This document shows positions 9,137 through 19,342 of a stretch of DNA of 30,926 bases, piece by piece (positions within the stretch are counted from its first letter, which is position 1; each line of letters begins with the position of its first letter). The translations under genes and the position numbers were made by a program. A model generated the notes under the pieces. The model saw nothing but the letters and a program-made list of their open reading frames with translations, was not told the DNA's origin and did no database searches. Source of the stretch: Acanthamoeba lenticulata (Eukaryota > Discosea > Longamoebia > Acanthamoebidae); assembly GCA_002179805.1 (NCBI GenBank), contig NAVB01000409.1, forward strand, positions 1 through 30,926, given 5' to 3'.

Positions 9137-12100
9137 TCAGTGGCTGCTGAGCTGCTGCTCGAGCTCGAGTACGCGCTGCTCGAGCGCGCTTCGCGCCTGC
9201 TGCTCCTTCTCGAGGAGTTCGCGCAGCCGATGGGCCTCCTTTTCCCAGTCCACCACCGCCGCCTCGGCCCCGTTCTGCTGTTGCTGGGCGCCAGCAATCC
9301 TGTCCAACCAACCAACCAACCATCGTCAACATCAACATTTCTTCGTCATCTTCTTCATCTCGTTTTACGTACATGCCATCGCTTGGTCGTCGGGGGCTGG
9401 CCGGGGCGTAGGTCGAGATGAGGCGCGGTTTGAGCTCCTTGGGCGGCACCATCGGCCGCGCGATGGTGGAGCCGCCCCGCGACGACACGCCCGACGCCGC
9501 CGGGGCCGACGCCACCAGCGGCGGCGACCGCAGCCCCACCCGCGGAGAGCCCGTTTCCCACCCTTGTTGGCCCGCCTCGGCGCCGTTCTGTTGTTGGATG
9601 CGGGCCTGGGCCTGGGTTTGGGCCTGTTGCTCGGCGGGCGTCATGGGCGGCGCTCGCATGGTGGCGAACTTGCCGCGCCCTCCGGGCGCCAGCCCCACAC
9701 GCGACGATCCTCCGGCGAGCGGCTCTGCACGCGTGTGTGAGAAAACGGCGCGTCAAGCTCGACTGCGCACACACAAGCGCACGCACCAGCGGCGGCGGCG
9801 GCGGCGGCCTGCTTTTCTCGGGACGGCGGGACGATGAGGGAGCCCGTGGCCGGGACGAGCGGTCGCTTGCCGGGGGCAGCGCCCAAGACGTCGGAGCCGT
9901 GCGAGCCCAGAACGCCGCCGTTGGGGGTCCGCGGCGACGTTGACGCTGCTGAGGGCGGAGAGGGCAGGGCGCCGCCGCTGTGGGACCGGGAGGCGGGACT
10001 CATTGGTGCCAGGGCTGGCGAGGCCGATGTTGTGGTCGTAGTGGATCGGGGCGAGATGACGCTGCCGGGCAGGCTCTTGCTGCCGCTGCCACTGGAGGCG
10101 ATGCTGGGCGAGTTGCCCGTCGAGCCAAGCAAGCCCAGTCGCGCCGGTCGGGGTGATGGCTGCGGTTTGTTGGTCGCAGCCGCCGCGCCCGCCACGGCCG
10201 GCGACGGCGTCACCTCGACTGCTGGCGCCGGCTGTTGCTGCTGCTGTTCGCGGAGGCCGGCCGGGGGCGTGTAGGGGTCGCAGTAGGTGGCCGGGAAGAT
10301 GCCGATCGTGCCGGTGGCCACCAGCGTGTCCGGGTTCACTACCTCGCCCTTCCACCACCCGCTCTCGTGGTCCTTCACCAAGCACCCAGTGAGTTAGTCT
10401 GCCCTGTGCGTGTGTGTAGTGCGCGTGTGCGGCGGGAAGAGCGGTACCTGGAGTACGCCGAGGATCTGATCGGGGGCGAGGCTGAGCTCAGAGGCGTCCT
10501 GCGGCTCGTAGGCGTAGGCCACACGCACGTAGCTCACATAGTCGGTCAGGTCATCCCCGCCAGCGACGGCGGTGGTGGTGGCGGCGGCGGCGGCGTTGGT
10601 GTTGTTGGTCGACGTCGCGGCAAATCTTGCCCCTGTGTTCGATGCCGGCGTCGCCGCCCCATTGCCCTCCTATCCCAACGGAAAAAGGCGGTGAGCCCAT
10701 GTCATGGCGCCGGGCGAGCAGGGTGTTGGGCGTACTGGGAACAGAGTGTGGTAGTTTTGGATGATATACGACGTGAGCGCGTTGGCCGCCGGCGTGTCCT
10801 GCACGATCCTGAAGATGTTCTCCTCCCGCATCCGCAGTAGGTTCGGCGCAAACACTGTCTCCGTGGCGGCGACAGCGATCAGATCCACCAGTCACGCTGA
10901 GCCGAGGCGAGAAGGGGGGAGGAGGACAAGGTACCGGTGGCGAGGTTGTGCATGGGCATTTTGTTGGTGGCCGAGTGGCTCGCGACTTCGGACAGGAAGC
11001 CGAGCAGGTACCGCAGCACGCGCACGTTGCTCTCGGGCAGCCGCGCCAGCACGGCCTTGACGGCCTCCACTGTCGTCACGCGTGGGTCAAGTTTGGTTCA
11101 TAATGGGATGGAGGAGAAGGAACAAGGTACGCTGGCAGCCGGTCTCGAGGAAGGTGTCGTAGAGGTCAAAGGTGAGAAGCGGCTCGCGAAGCTCGCGAAG
11201 GAACTGCTTGAGGAGGCCGCACACAACGTGGATGTCGATGCAGTTGTTGAGGTCGACGTCTTGGCCCTCGTTAAAGGCGCGCTTGAAGCCCTCGATCGCC
11301 ACGGCGCTGCCTGACAGACGGAAAATGCCTTCGCGGTCGATGCCCCGCTCGCGCACGTAGGTGATGCACTTGACCATGATGACGGGCAGGTCGCGGCCGC
11401 CAGCCAGAGTGTCCTCGAGGCTGCCTCCAAAGATCAGAGTCTTGGGACCAGCCTGGCCTCCTGGCGGCTGCCATGGCCTTACGACGCCAGCTCTACACAT
11501 CGCCACCCCTCTTTCGTCAGATGCCTGGGTGGAGAGGCCAAGGCAGAGCAGACCAGAGCAGAACCAGCTGCGTCACGTACCCGCCTGGGTAGTTGCTGCC
11601 GCGGCCCTTGGAGCGGAAGATGGACATCTTCGGGTGCTTCTCCTTCTTCTGCAGGAGCACGCAGGCGCCAGCCTCGACGCCCTGCTCCACGAGGGAGAGA
11701 CCCAGCTGTAGGGCCTCATCGGGACGCGCCTGGAGGTATAGATCGAGCTTCTCGGGCTCCTAGAGTAGGAGGTGACGTAAAATGGCGCGAAGAAGATTAA
11801 TTGCTTCTTATTTTGTGTAATTGAATCAGAGGAAAAGGAGCGCACCTTGTAGTTGTATTTTTTGGAGAGGAAAAGAATGAGGGAGGAGATGGAAGCGTCA
11901 AAGTCAACGAGCAGACTCTCCGTCGTGCCAGTTATGTTTTGGACGATCAATTTCGTGGGGCGGCGCCTGAATTCGATCCAGTCTTGATTCTGGAGGTTGT
12001 TGGCAGAGAGGTAGGACGAGTGGTTCTCCAGGTAGGTGCCATCGAAGTCGCCAGAGGGCTTATAGAGCACGAATTGCGTTTCCAAGTCCTCGTCTGACAT

Positions 12101-12271
12101 GTTCAGAAGGCACTTGTGGGCGATCAATCGCATCGCCTCCCTCACGGTGCAGGTGCCATCAAATTTGAGTGTCTTGGTTGCCCCAATCACATTAATGTTC
12201 ACCTTCAGAATGATGTCGTTGGGCATAGTTGTTCGCTTCATCGTGAAGCTGGAGGTCCCCAGGCCTGACAT
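9137..12271 (-). CDS. Talin-head-like (two ubiquitin-like folds) / RhoGAP / SH3 / coiled-coil protein
   Basis: Predicted negative regulator of a Rho-family GTPase, tied to membrane or actin. Exons in transcript order: 12271-11846, 11759-11577, 11452-11131, 11069-10935, 10854-10736, 10669-10448, 10372-9787, 9724-9373, 9299-9137; phases all agree, 835 residues. Residues 1-~203 form two ubiquitin-like units resembling the talin F0 and F1 subdomains (ILKVNINVIGATKTLKFDG..., then LIVQNITGTTESLLVDFD...). RhoGAP spans ~204-395 with the arginine finger in GIFRLSGSA and LLKQFLRELREPLL. SH3 spans ~443-500 (VAYAYEPQDASELSL, SGWWKGEV, GIFPATY). Residues ~500-780 are Ser/Pro/Ala/Gln-rich, and the last ~40 are a coiled coil (LRELLEKEQQARSALEQRV). 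Start chosen at MSGLGTSSF; an in-frame ATG at 12394 would add a hydrophobic leader. The SH3 exon junction at 10372 uses a GGTGAAG acceptor. Confidence 0.88.
9304..9321. repeat. (AACC)n repeat in an intron
   Basis: Four to five AACC units (GGTT on the transcribed strand) lie just before the acceptor of the last RhoGAP-gene intron (9300-9372). Confidence 0.8.
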
Positions 12272-12725
12272 TCTCCCCCTCTGCAGAGTCGCGACTCTTT
12301 GGAGCCAGGCAAGCAGAAGGATGAAGGAGAGAAGGATGAAGAAGAGGATGGGTAACGCAGAGAAAGGAGCTCCACTCGCGTCCTTGAAGTGCAAAGCGGC
12401 CTTGTTTGTTAGTCTCCCTAAATTAATTTAACGACGGTAAATTCGCGCGTGGCCAGGAGCACGATCGGGCGTCTGTTCCTCTGCGAGTGTGCCCGGCCAC
12501 GTCTGTGACACGGACCAGGAGGACGTTCTTTTTCCCGTTCAACTGTGCTTTATGTTTATGTTGTGGCCCAACATACCGTTGTACTCTTAATGCGTTTATT
12601 ACGTCTTCCTTCTTCAGTAATTGTAGCCACCAGACCAGAAACATGACAACCTCCACTTCCCCCTCCTTTTGTTCCGCCCCACTGCCACTATCGAGCGATC
12701 GAAGAACGTTCGCGAGATGGTCAAC
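12272..12725. other. 454-bp intergenic region: upstream region of the RhoGAP gene, 3' flank of delta-COP
   Basis: Lies between two minus-strand genes. It should carry the promoter and 5' UTR of the RhoGAP gene and the 3' UTR of delta-COP. An in-frame ATG at 12394 precedes the chosen RhoGAP start. I see no convincing TATA box, RNA gene or other conserved ORF. Confidence 0.5.
12595..12600 (-). terminator. AATAAA, possible polyadenylation signal of delta-COP
   Basis: AATAAA on the minus strand, about 125 bases beyond the delta-COP stop codon. The distance is longer than for the neighbouring genes, so the assignment is weak. Confidence 0.3.
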
Positions 12726-14858
12726 TTACTGGACAAGCTGGTACTGCTCGGTCTGAAGCGACTTGGTCAGAGCGTACCGGACGTTCTCCTCGTCCGGCAC
12801 CAACACCACCTGATCAATCTGTCGTGTGGACGGTAAAGAAAGATCGAAAGGGTTAGATTCACAAGGTACACGCTGAGAGCAACCTAGCGAAGGAAGAACG
12901 AACCTCGATGGGGCAGAAGGTGTGGTTAGACGAGTAAGAGATGGTGATGGGGAAGAGGGAAGAAGAATCGACAGCGCCCATGGTGAACTCGGCCGAGCCG
13001 GTAGCGTTGGACTCGTCGATGAAGTCGAGCTTCCAGTGGAGGATGTGGTTCTTGACGTCAAAGTCGTAATCACCAGAGATGTCGCCCACGGTGGGGCTCG
13101 AACCGATGATGGGGATGGAGATGCAGACGTTGGACAGCACAAAGTCCTGACGCTGAAGCTCGTACTCGAGCGTGACGGCCGTCGTGCCATTGCCGCCAGG
13201 CGTGGGCCAGCACGAGACCGTGAGCGGCAGGGAGCCCTCGTCCGACGTCTGCCAGCGCCACTTGAGCACGTTGAGCGCAGTTCCCGCCGGGAAAGCCTTG
13301 TCGCCCTTGGGCGCCACCACGCGCTCCTTCGTCCACAGATCCCTGTTGATGTTGGGGTGCGCCTGTGCAACAGTACCGTAATGAGCCAAGCTATTGATAA
13401 GATACATTTAGAAAAGGAAAAAAAGCACCTTGAAAGTGAAGGACTTGTGTTCGGCAGCTGGGGCCACGCGGATAAGCACACGGGCGGCGCTGGGATCGTC
13501 GATGGTGAGGGTGAGGTCACCACGCACGTCGAGGGGCGACTGCAGGCCGCCATCGTTGGCCACTGTGGCGCTCACAACCTCGACCACGTCGATGCTACCG
13601 AGTAGCCAAGCAATCAATTTACCGGTCTACTCAACAATTAGGCTTACAGAAGCACGTACTTGACTTTCTCGCGGGCCACGACGGGCGCGCCCGGGGCGGC
13701 GGCAGAAGCGGCAGCAACCTCCTCGCGGATGAGATCGGCGCCCTCCTCCTTCTTCATCGCCTGGAGGAACTTGGAGGTAGGCTCCTTCTGACCCAGCACC
13801 ATGCCGCCCTTTGAGGGCGCAGGCTTCGGCGCCTGGCGGGTCTCCCGCACGACGAACGGATCGGCTGTCGAGAGAAATAAACGACAGAAGCCGAAACGAT
13901 GATGAGACCCCACAAATCGTTCGCTGACTCAGAAGCGTGCGGGAGATTGGCGTACCGGGAATCGACGGCGATTCGTAGGAACCACCGCCGCCGCCACTGC
14001 CCTGCCATCTGCCTCCGCTGCCGCTGCCGCCCAGGCCGCCCATGCTGCTCATGCCGCTCTTCATGTTCTCCTGGCGCATCTTCTCGATTTGCTGCCTTCT
14101 GCGTGCGGCCTCTTCCTTGGCCTCGCGCTCTTTGTTCTACACACACAGTAGTTGATGGCAAGGAGAAAGTGAGACGTATTCACACGAGCTGCAGGCTGGT
14201 GTAGCGCATCACAGACAGGAGGAAGACCAGAACGACATACCTTCTCGAGCATCTCGTGAATCTTTTCCTCCTGACTGTCCATCTCAAGGAAGGTCTTGAT
14301 TTGCTGGAGAGTCACCTTCTCCTTGTAGCCCACAGCGATCACCTCGTCGAAGGCGAAGATGAGCTCGAAAGCCTTGTCGGTGACTTGCTCCTCCTCAAGG
14401 CGGCCACAGTGCTCAGGCACCTGCCACTCACATATGAGATTGCGCACATAAAAACAAGAAAGAAGCCAAACGGGCTCGTACAAGCTTGGCAAGCAGATGA
14501 AGGGTCTCCAGATCTTCCAAAATGTTGCTCGATTTGTTGGTGAGGAGAAGCATGTAGAGACCCTCGAGGGGCTGGTACACATAGCGCACTGCCTCTGTTT
14601 CAATGAACGTGTGCTGGATGGCGCCAGCGCCCTGCCTTCCTGAGCCCATCAGCTTGGGGAAGGCGGCAAGCAGACCCTCGATGCGAACGCGGCTAATGTC
14701 CACGAATTGACGCGATACGAGCGCTAAAGAGTAGAATAAGAGAGCAATCGATGAGAATTGGTAGATTGGGGCTGAGGGGATGGAGCGCAATGTTGCCCCA
14801 CACTTCCAAACGCACCCTTTCCGGATTTGGTGCACACAGCAGCCGCAAGCACGACCAT
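12726..14858 (-). CDS. ARCN1: Coatomer subunit delta (delta-COP, archain)
   Basis: Subunit of the COPI coat that carries cargo from Golgi to ER and within the Golgi. Eight predicted exons in transcript order: 14858-14816, 14723-14482, 14420-14241, 14136-13956, 13864-13660, 13594-13429, 13362-12904, 12818-12726. Phases agree and give 522 residues, close to the ~511 of human archain. The N-terminal longin-like half starts [20 protein letters not shown] and includes [20 protein letters not shown] and a [17 protein letters not shown] stretch. A charged helix ([20 protein letters not shown]) and a Gly/Ser-rich linker follow. After ADPFVV...[11 protein letters not shown] comes the mu-homology domain (~285-522), with [25 protein letters not shown] and the final [20 protein letters not shown]. 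The start ATG is the only one giving the conserved N-terminus. It is divergent from the USP22-type gene with 195 bp between the start codons. Confidence 0.96.
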
Positions 14859-15053
14859 CTTCTCGTATAGTGTGAAGAAGGACTGATTCCAATTGGGCTA
14901 TCGAGCCTCAAAGATGTTGTAAACGTGGTGGCGGGGACGTGGCTCTAGTACGCCTGGTTTTTTCCAGTCAAGAATCTAGGAAATCAGCAAAGAAAAATAT
15001 TAAAAGGCAAATAAATAAAATTGAAATAAAAATAAAAAACACAAACGTGGGAG
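14859..15053. promoter_or_regulatory. Shared divergent promoter region, delta-COP (-) and USP22-type gene (+)
   Basis: Only 195 bp separate the two start codons, so both promoters and 5' UTRs must fit here unless either gene has an undetected 5' exon. The right half (14995-15045) is very AT-rich, unlike the flanking exons. No clear TATA or Inr element can be assigned by eye. Confidence 0.45.
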
Positions 15054-17062
15054 ATGGAGGCGGTGCGCTGCTGCGAAGGTAACGACCCCGCGATGGCCAA
15101 CGGCGCCCACAACGCTCGCGTTGGACAACGCGGGGGCTGCGCTCACGTGCAGGCCTTCAAGCACGCTGGCGGACTGGAGATGGCCAAGCCCGTCATGCAG
15201 TACCTCTGCATCTGCCAACACCACATCCTCGGGCCTTCGCCCGTGCCTGTACTCTAGCTCTCCCTTGCTGCTTCTTCATCATTCAGTCTCATTTAATGTG
15301 ATTTTTCTCTTCAATCTCTTGCCACTACACCGCAGGTGACTGTGGGCGGCGTGCAGGCCCTCTCCGTGCCAGCCCGCTGCTCTACCTGCCCCCTACCAGG
15401 CATGGGCCGGCGGCTGCACGCCTGCCTACACTGCGTCTTCGTCGGCTGCTGGGACGGCGGCCACCTGGCCGCCCACCTGGCCGAGCACAACCACCCGATG
15501 GGTACGAGCGGCCTCGGCCACTGGCCTATGATCGAGCTGACGCTCGACCTGTGCGGCGTCACACACAGCGGTCGACGTGACGCACGGGCAGCTCTACTGC
15601 GGAATGTGCCGGGACTATGTGTACGACCGCGACTTTGAGTTGCTGGCGGCCAAGGAGCAGAGCACCTTCTCGGCCGTCAAGCAGAAGCTGGCCGGTTCCG
15701 CGCCCTCCTTCAACCCCCTTTCTCGCTTGAGTTCAAAGAAACTGACGTGCCGCCTCTTGTCTCGCAGAGCCGGCAGCCAAGCAGATCAAGTACAACGTGT
15801 GGGCGCCCTCGCCGGACGATCTCGCCCAGCTCGGCTCCAACGCACGGCGCTGCACCGTTCCGTCCCAGTTCTTGGGGCTCCGCGGGCTGCACAACATGGG
15901 CAACACGTGCTTCATGAACTGCATCCTGCAGTCGCTGTTGCACAACCCGCTGCTGCGCAACTATTTCCTGAGCGACCTACACAACCGGGCCGGTTGCGCG
16001 GCCAACCGGGACGACGTGTGTCTGGCCTGCGAGCTCGACTACCTGTTTGCCGAGGTCTACTCGGGCGTCGGCGCACCCTATGCGCCGTACCACTTCCTGT
16101 ACAGCATGTGGCGACACGCCGACAACCTGGCTGGCTACGACCAGCAGGACGCGCACGAGTTCCTTATCTCGACCCTCAACGGCCTTCACAAGCACAGCGG
16201 CGGCTCCCTGGCGGCCTCGTGCCGCTGCATCGTGCACCAGGTCTTCTCCGGCCGGCTGCGTTCTGACCTGACCTGCCTCCGCTGCGGCCACACATCGACC
16301 GCCATCGACCCCTTTTTTGACATCTCGCTCGACTTGCCCCGCTCGCGACCGGCCAACGCTCGCCAGGCCGCCGCGGCCGCGGCCGAGGCTATGACCCTTG
16401 ACGATGATCTCGGCGGCGGTGGCGTGACGACCACCTCGTCGGCGGCCGGCGAGGACCCCGAGGGGGACGACTGCAACCTGCACGCGTGCCTGCGGCGCTT
16501 CACGCAGGCCGAGCGGCTGGAATCGGCCGAAGCCTTCCGGTGCGAGGGCTGCAACAACACCTACCAGGAATCGACCAAGCAGCTGTCGATGCAATCGCTG
16601 CCGCTCGTGCTCTGTTTCCACCTGAAGCGGTTCAAGCAGGAGGTCGTGGTGGCCCCGCACGGCAGCGGCCACGCCTCGGGCGCGTCGGCCCACATGTCCA
16701 AGATCGACACGCACATCCGCTATCCGTTTGTGCTTGACATGTCGACCTACGCGAGCTCGACCATCGTCTCGCGGCGCCTGGGCCGCCCGCCCCCCGCCGC
16801 GCCGCCCGAGCTCTACGACTTGTTTGCCGTGGTCGACCACAAGGGCAAGCTCGACAACGGCCACTTTGTCTGCTTTGTGCGGCACGAATCGAGGTGGTTC
16901 AAGTGCGACGACGCCACCATCACGCCCACGCAGCCGCAACAAATCGCACGCTCCAAGGGCTCTTACCTCCTCTTCTACGTCCGTCGGTCTCTCACCTACG
17001 AGGCCGTCTCTTCTTCCTCCGCCTCTGCACCAACTGCCTCAGCTCGCCTTGCACAGGGCTGA
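15054..17062 (+). CDS. USP22: Ubiquitin carboxyl-terminal hydrolase, USP22/USP51/Ubp8 type (SAGA deubiquitinase)
   Basis: Cysteine protease that removes ubiquitin; the Ubp8/USP22 group acts on histone H2B in the SAGA coactivator. Exons 15054-15242, 15336-15501, 15569-15694 and 15768-17062 give 591 residues with matching phases. The N-terminal ZnF-UBP (~30-150) has GCAHVQAFKH, the CSTC and CLHCVFVGC pairs, a His-rich helix (HLAAHLAEHNHPM) and YCGMCRDYVYD. The catalytic domain shows the Cys box GNTCFMNCILQSLLHNPLLR (Cys ~208), YDQQDAHEFL, two zinc Cys pairs (CLRCG and CEGCNN), LPLVLCFHLKRFK, and the His box NGHFVCFVR followed by WFKCDDA. An Ala/Gly/Asp-rich loop (~357-395) lies between the Cys pairs. 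SAGA membership is inferred from the ZnF-UBP plus catalytic layout and sequence resemblance. The first exon start is the weakest part of the model. Confidence 0.92.
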
Positions 17063-17185
17063 TCAACCCCACGCCATTCAGCCTGAGGGCAGGCATGTTG
17101 ACGACGGCTGTGGGGTCCCATCCTCGCCAGCGTGACTCATGAAAAGGGCCAAAATTTTCTTTTTTGATTGGGAGCACCGCTCGGC

Positions 17186-17737
17186 TCAGTGCCTCACAAC
17201 CTTCCAGTTGAGCCGGAACACGAACCAGGTGTTGTCGATGCCGGTCTGGATGGCCTTGGCAAAGAACTGGAAGTTATTCTGGAGGCGCGGCACAAAGTAC
17301 TTCTCGAAGACAATGGGCGCGCCGTGGTCGCGGCACTGGATGGCCTTGGCGAACTCGTAGCGGGTGTTGTGGTTCTCAATGTTGGGGAAGACCATGGTTC
17401 CGGGGTACGAGTTGGTGTCGATAATGATAATGCCCGACGAGTACGTAATGGTGTAGCCAATGAAGCTGGGGTCTTCGACGTCCCGCTGCACCTGGAGGGC
17501 TTGCAGGCGGTTCGCGAGGTCCTGGAGCGTGGCGTTATCGGTCATGTTGGCGTTACGCGTCCACTGGGCGAAAACCGGGTAGTCCTCAAGCAGCCACGAG
17601 CGCTGGCGAGTCCAGGTTTCACGAGTGGTCATCCGGCGGTCGAACTCCGAGTCGTCGCAATAGCCGGCGGCCGCAAGGGACAGCAGCATGCTGAGTGCGA
17701 TAGCAGCCAGCAGGAGGGCGGCGGAGTAGCGGGCCAT
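17186..17737 (-). CDS. Intronless secreted protein, possibly a Cache-like extracellular domain
   Basis: A single uninterrupted 183-residue frame in a region where almost every other gene has introns. The N-terminus is a clear signal peptide (MARYSAALLLAAIALSMLLS, then LAAAG), and two N-glycosylation sequons follow (NMTDNAT). The mature part has a helix-rich start and then alternating strands: SFIGYTITYSSGIIIIDTNS, a FPNIENHNTRYEFAKAI stretch, then GAPIVFEKYFVPRL and WFVFRLNWKV at the very end. That order loosely recalls small single-Cache/PAS-like sensor domains, but no membrane segment or signalling domain follows, so this is a guess. One pair of Cys remains after cleavage (GYCDD and IQCRD). 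The stop is 123 bp from the convergent USP22-type gene. The function is unknown. Confidence 0.75.
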   Translation of the reverse strand: MARYSAALLLAAIALSMLLSLAAAGYCDDSEFDRRMTTRETWTRQRSWLLEDYPVFAQWTRNANMTDNATLQDLANRLQALQVQRDVEDPSFIGYTITYSSGIIIIDTNSYPGTMVFPNIENHNTRYEFAKAIQCRDHGAPIVFEKYFVPRLQNNFQFFAKAIQTGIDNTWFVFRLNWKVVRH

Positions 17738-18283
17738 TGTGTGCAGTCTGAAGGAGTAACAACAAACAAGCGGGGTGTGGCTTTTACTTGGATTCTTGGG
17801 CGACGTAGCTTCGCCACATCAACCCGTAGAGGTTGTAGCAGCATTACCAACGTTCAGAAGACTATTTTCAGTTCGAACAAGTCCCACGGTAGCGGCATTC
17901 GACGAATGGCCATGGGTTGAACACCCCCGGAGCCAATGATCATGCATCTCCAGCAATAAATAGCTCAATATGGAACGATCCGATCTCCAATAACAGGGAA
18001 AGAGAAAAACGTGAAGAAATTCTGGCCTGTGTGGTGGGCCGGAGGAGTGGCAAAGAAGTGCCACACCACTTCAAAAGGCACCTCACCCAGAGGATTACCG
18101 CCACGCTGATCCACAAGTGCTACAGCACGTGAACGCGCTGGTGCGGAGTCCGCCAGGGTCGCCACCCGTTCGGTCTCCACGTCGCGCCTTCCTCCTCGTT
18201 ATTCTTTCTCCGTTTAAAGCTCTCGTGAGCATGTCCTCGTCCTTGACGGTAGGTAACTCCAACTTTTTTTAAGCGTTCAGCAG
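17738..18283. other. 546-bp intergenic region, nothing recognised
   Basis: Separates the start of the secreted-protein gene from the 3' end of the Ras-like gene, both minus strand. It should hold the secreted gene's promoter and the Ras-like gene's 3' UTR. Frames of 70-80 codons exist on both strands but show no recognisable domain or clear coding bias. A 6-bp perfect hairpin occurs at 18047-18064 (GTGGCA / TGCCAC). Confidence 0.4.
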
Positions 18284-18953
18284 TTACGAGAGTGTACACT
18301 TGCTGCTTCTTTCATTCTCTTGTTGTTCGAGTTCCTCTTGTCTCCTCCGGACCGCACGGATGATCTCGAAGAAGGATTCATCCACGTTGATCCCCATCTT
18401 GGAAGACGCTTCCAGGTATTTGCATCCAAACTTATCGGCAAGCTCGGCCGCCTCCTTTGTCGAGACCTCGCGCATGTTCTCGAGGTCGCACTTGGTGCCC
18501 ACCATCACCATCGGCACTTGGTGAGCTTGGTCCTCGTTGACTTGCTTGATGTCGAGAACTCTCTGCCTGAACGAGCTCACTTGCTCAAAGGAAGCGCGCG
18601 AAGTGATGGAAAAGAGCAGGAGGAAGCCCTCACTGTTCTTGATGTCCTCTGTCAAGTCGGCCAACGCAGGTGGGTCGCTTACCAGCACGACACAGGTGAC
18701 ACCGTCCACAGTGAGTTGCTTCCGATACGAATCCTCTATGGTCGGGTCTGCACAAACAATGCATTCATTCATTCATTGGCCGGGATGAACAGCGTTAGGG
18801 ACTGAAGGACTGAAAAAAAAAGGTGGTGCATGTGCCGTAGTCCTCCACGAAGATATGTTGCACCATCCTAATCTTGAAAACGCTCTTGCCGACGCCCGAG
18901 CCCAAGAGCATCAACCTTCGCTCTTCCATAGAGCCCCTCTTCCTCTTCTCCAT
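18284..18953 (-). CDS. Atypical Ras-like small GTPase with degenerate nucleotide-binding motifs
   Basis: Ras/Rap-family protein of 193 residues from two exons, 18953-18836 and 18747-18284, joined through a GC-AG intron (donor TACG|GCACAT). The join restores the intact effector region VEDYDPTIEDSYRKQL. The G1 loop reads LLGSGVGKS, one residue short of the Ras G-x4-GKS. The G3 position, normally DTAGQE, reads SDPPALADL, so the conserved Gly and the catalytic Gln are absent. G4 is TKCDL (Asn replaced by Thr) and G5 is EASSK. The fold-defining parts (EGFLLLFSITSRASFEQV and the last helix) are well kept. The C-terminus CTLS is a CAAX box, predicting farnesylation and membrane attachment. It probably binds nucleotide weakly or not at all, or cannot hydrolyse it; this is inference. 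The start is ambiguous between ATGs at 18953 and 18929; the latter gives 185 residues. Confidence 0.85.
18762..18777. repeat. (ATTC)n repeat in the Ras-like gene intron
   Basis: Four CATT units lie near the 3' end of the intron 18748-18835, just upstream of its acceptor on the transcribed strand. Confidence 0.8.
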
Positions 18954-19342
18954 TGCGGGCTTGTTTTGGTTGTTTAACATAAAAGCGAGAAAAATTGTTA
19001 TTAAACAAATGTTGTGTTGCGGTTTTGATTTCTTATTGGCCTGTTGATACAAGGCTTTTCACCACGTTGCACCAGGGCCGACGAAACAGTCGTGGTAAGG
19101 AATTGATTGCTTTTCTTAACTCCAGCAGTGTGACCTGACTGGCTGGCCCCAAAATAGTTCACGTAGAAGCGTGCATGTACACGTGAGTTGCAGTCTTTTC
19201 TTATTGGCCGGGAATAGCAGCTTCTGGCTGGCGGACGCTAGCTTCAGTAGGTGCACCTTAGGGCCTAGAAGTGAGCTCTCTGGTCCAGGCTTTGATCAAA
19301 AGCAGGCAGTACGCCTTGCACAGCATACCACACGCACCCAGC
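18954..19342. promoter_or_regulatory. Divergent promoter region, Ras-like gene (-) and PSI-domain gene (+)
   Basis: 389 bp between two divergent starts. The part next to the Ras-like gene (18961-19030) is AT-rich. On the plus side, in-frame codons extend upstream of the PSI start to an ATG at 19271, but they precede the signal peptide and are unlikely to be translated. No specific element is assigned. Confidence 0.4.

Noticed and set aside
15977..16942. Long open frame on the minus strand opposite the USP22-type catalytic exon
   Set aside because: It has no recognisable motif and lies exactly antisense to a conserved catalytic domain; GC-rich third positions keep the opposite frame open.
18047..18064. 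Perfect 6-bp hairpin with 6-nt loop in an intergenic region
   Set aside because: Too short and isolated to call a terminator or RNA gene in a eukaryotic genome.
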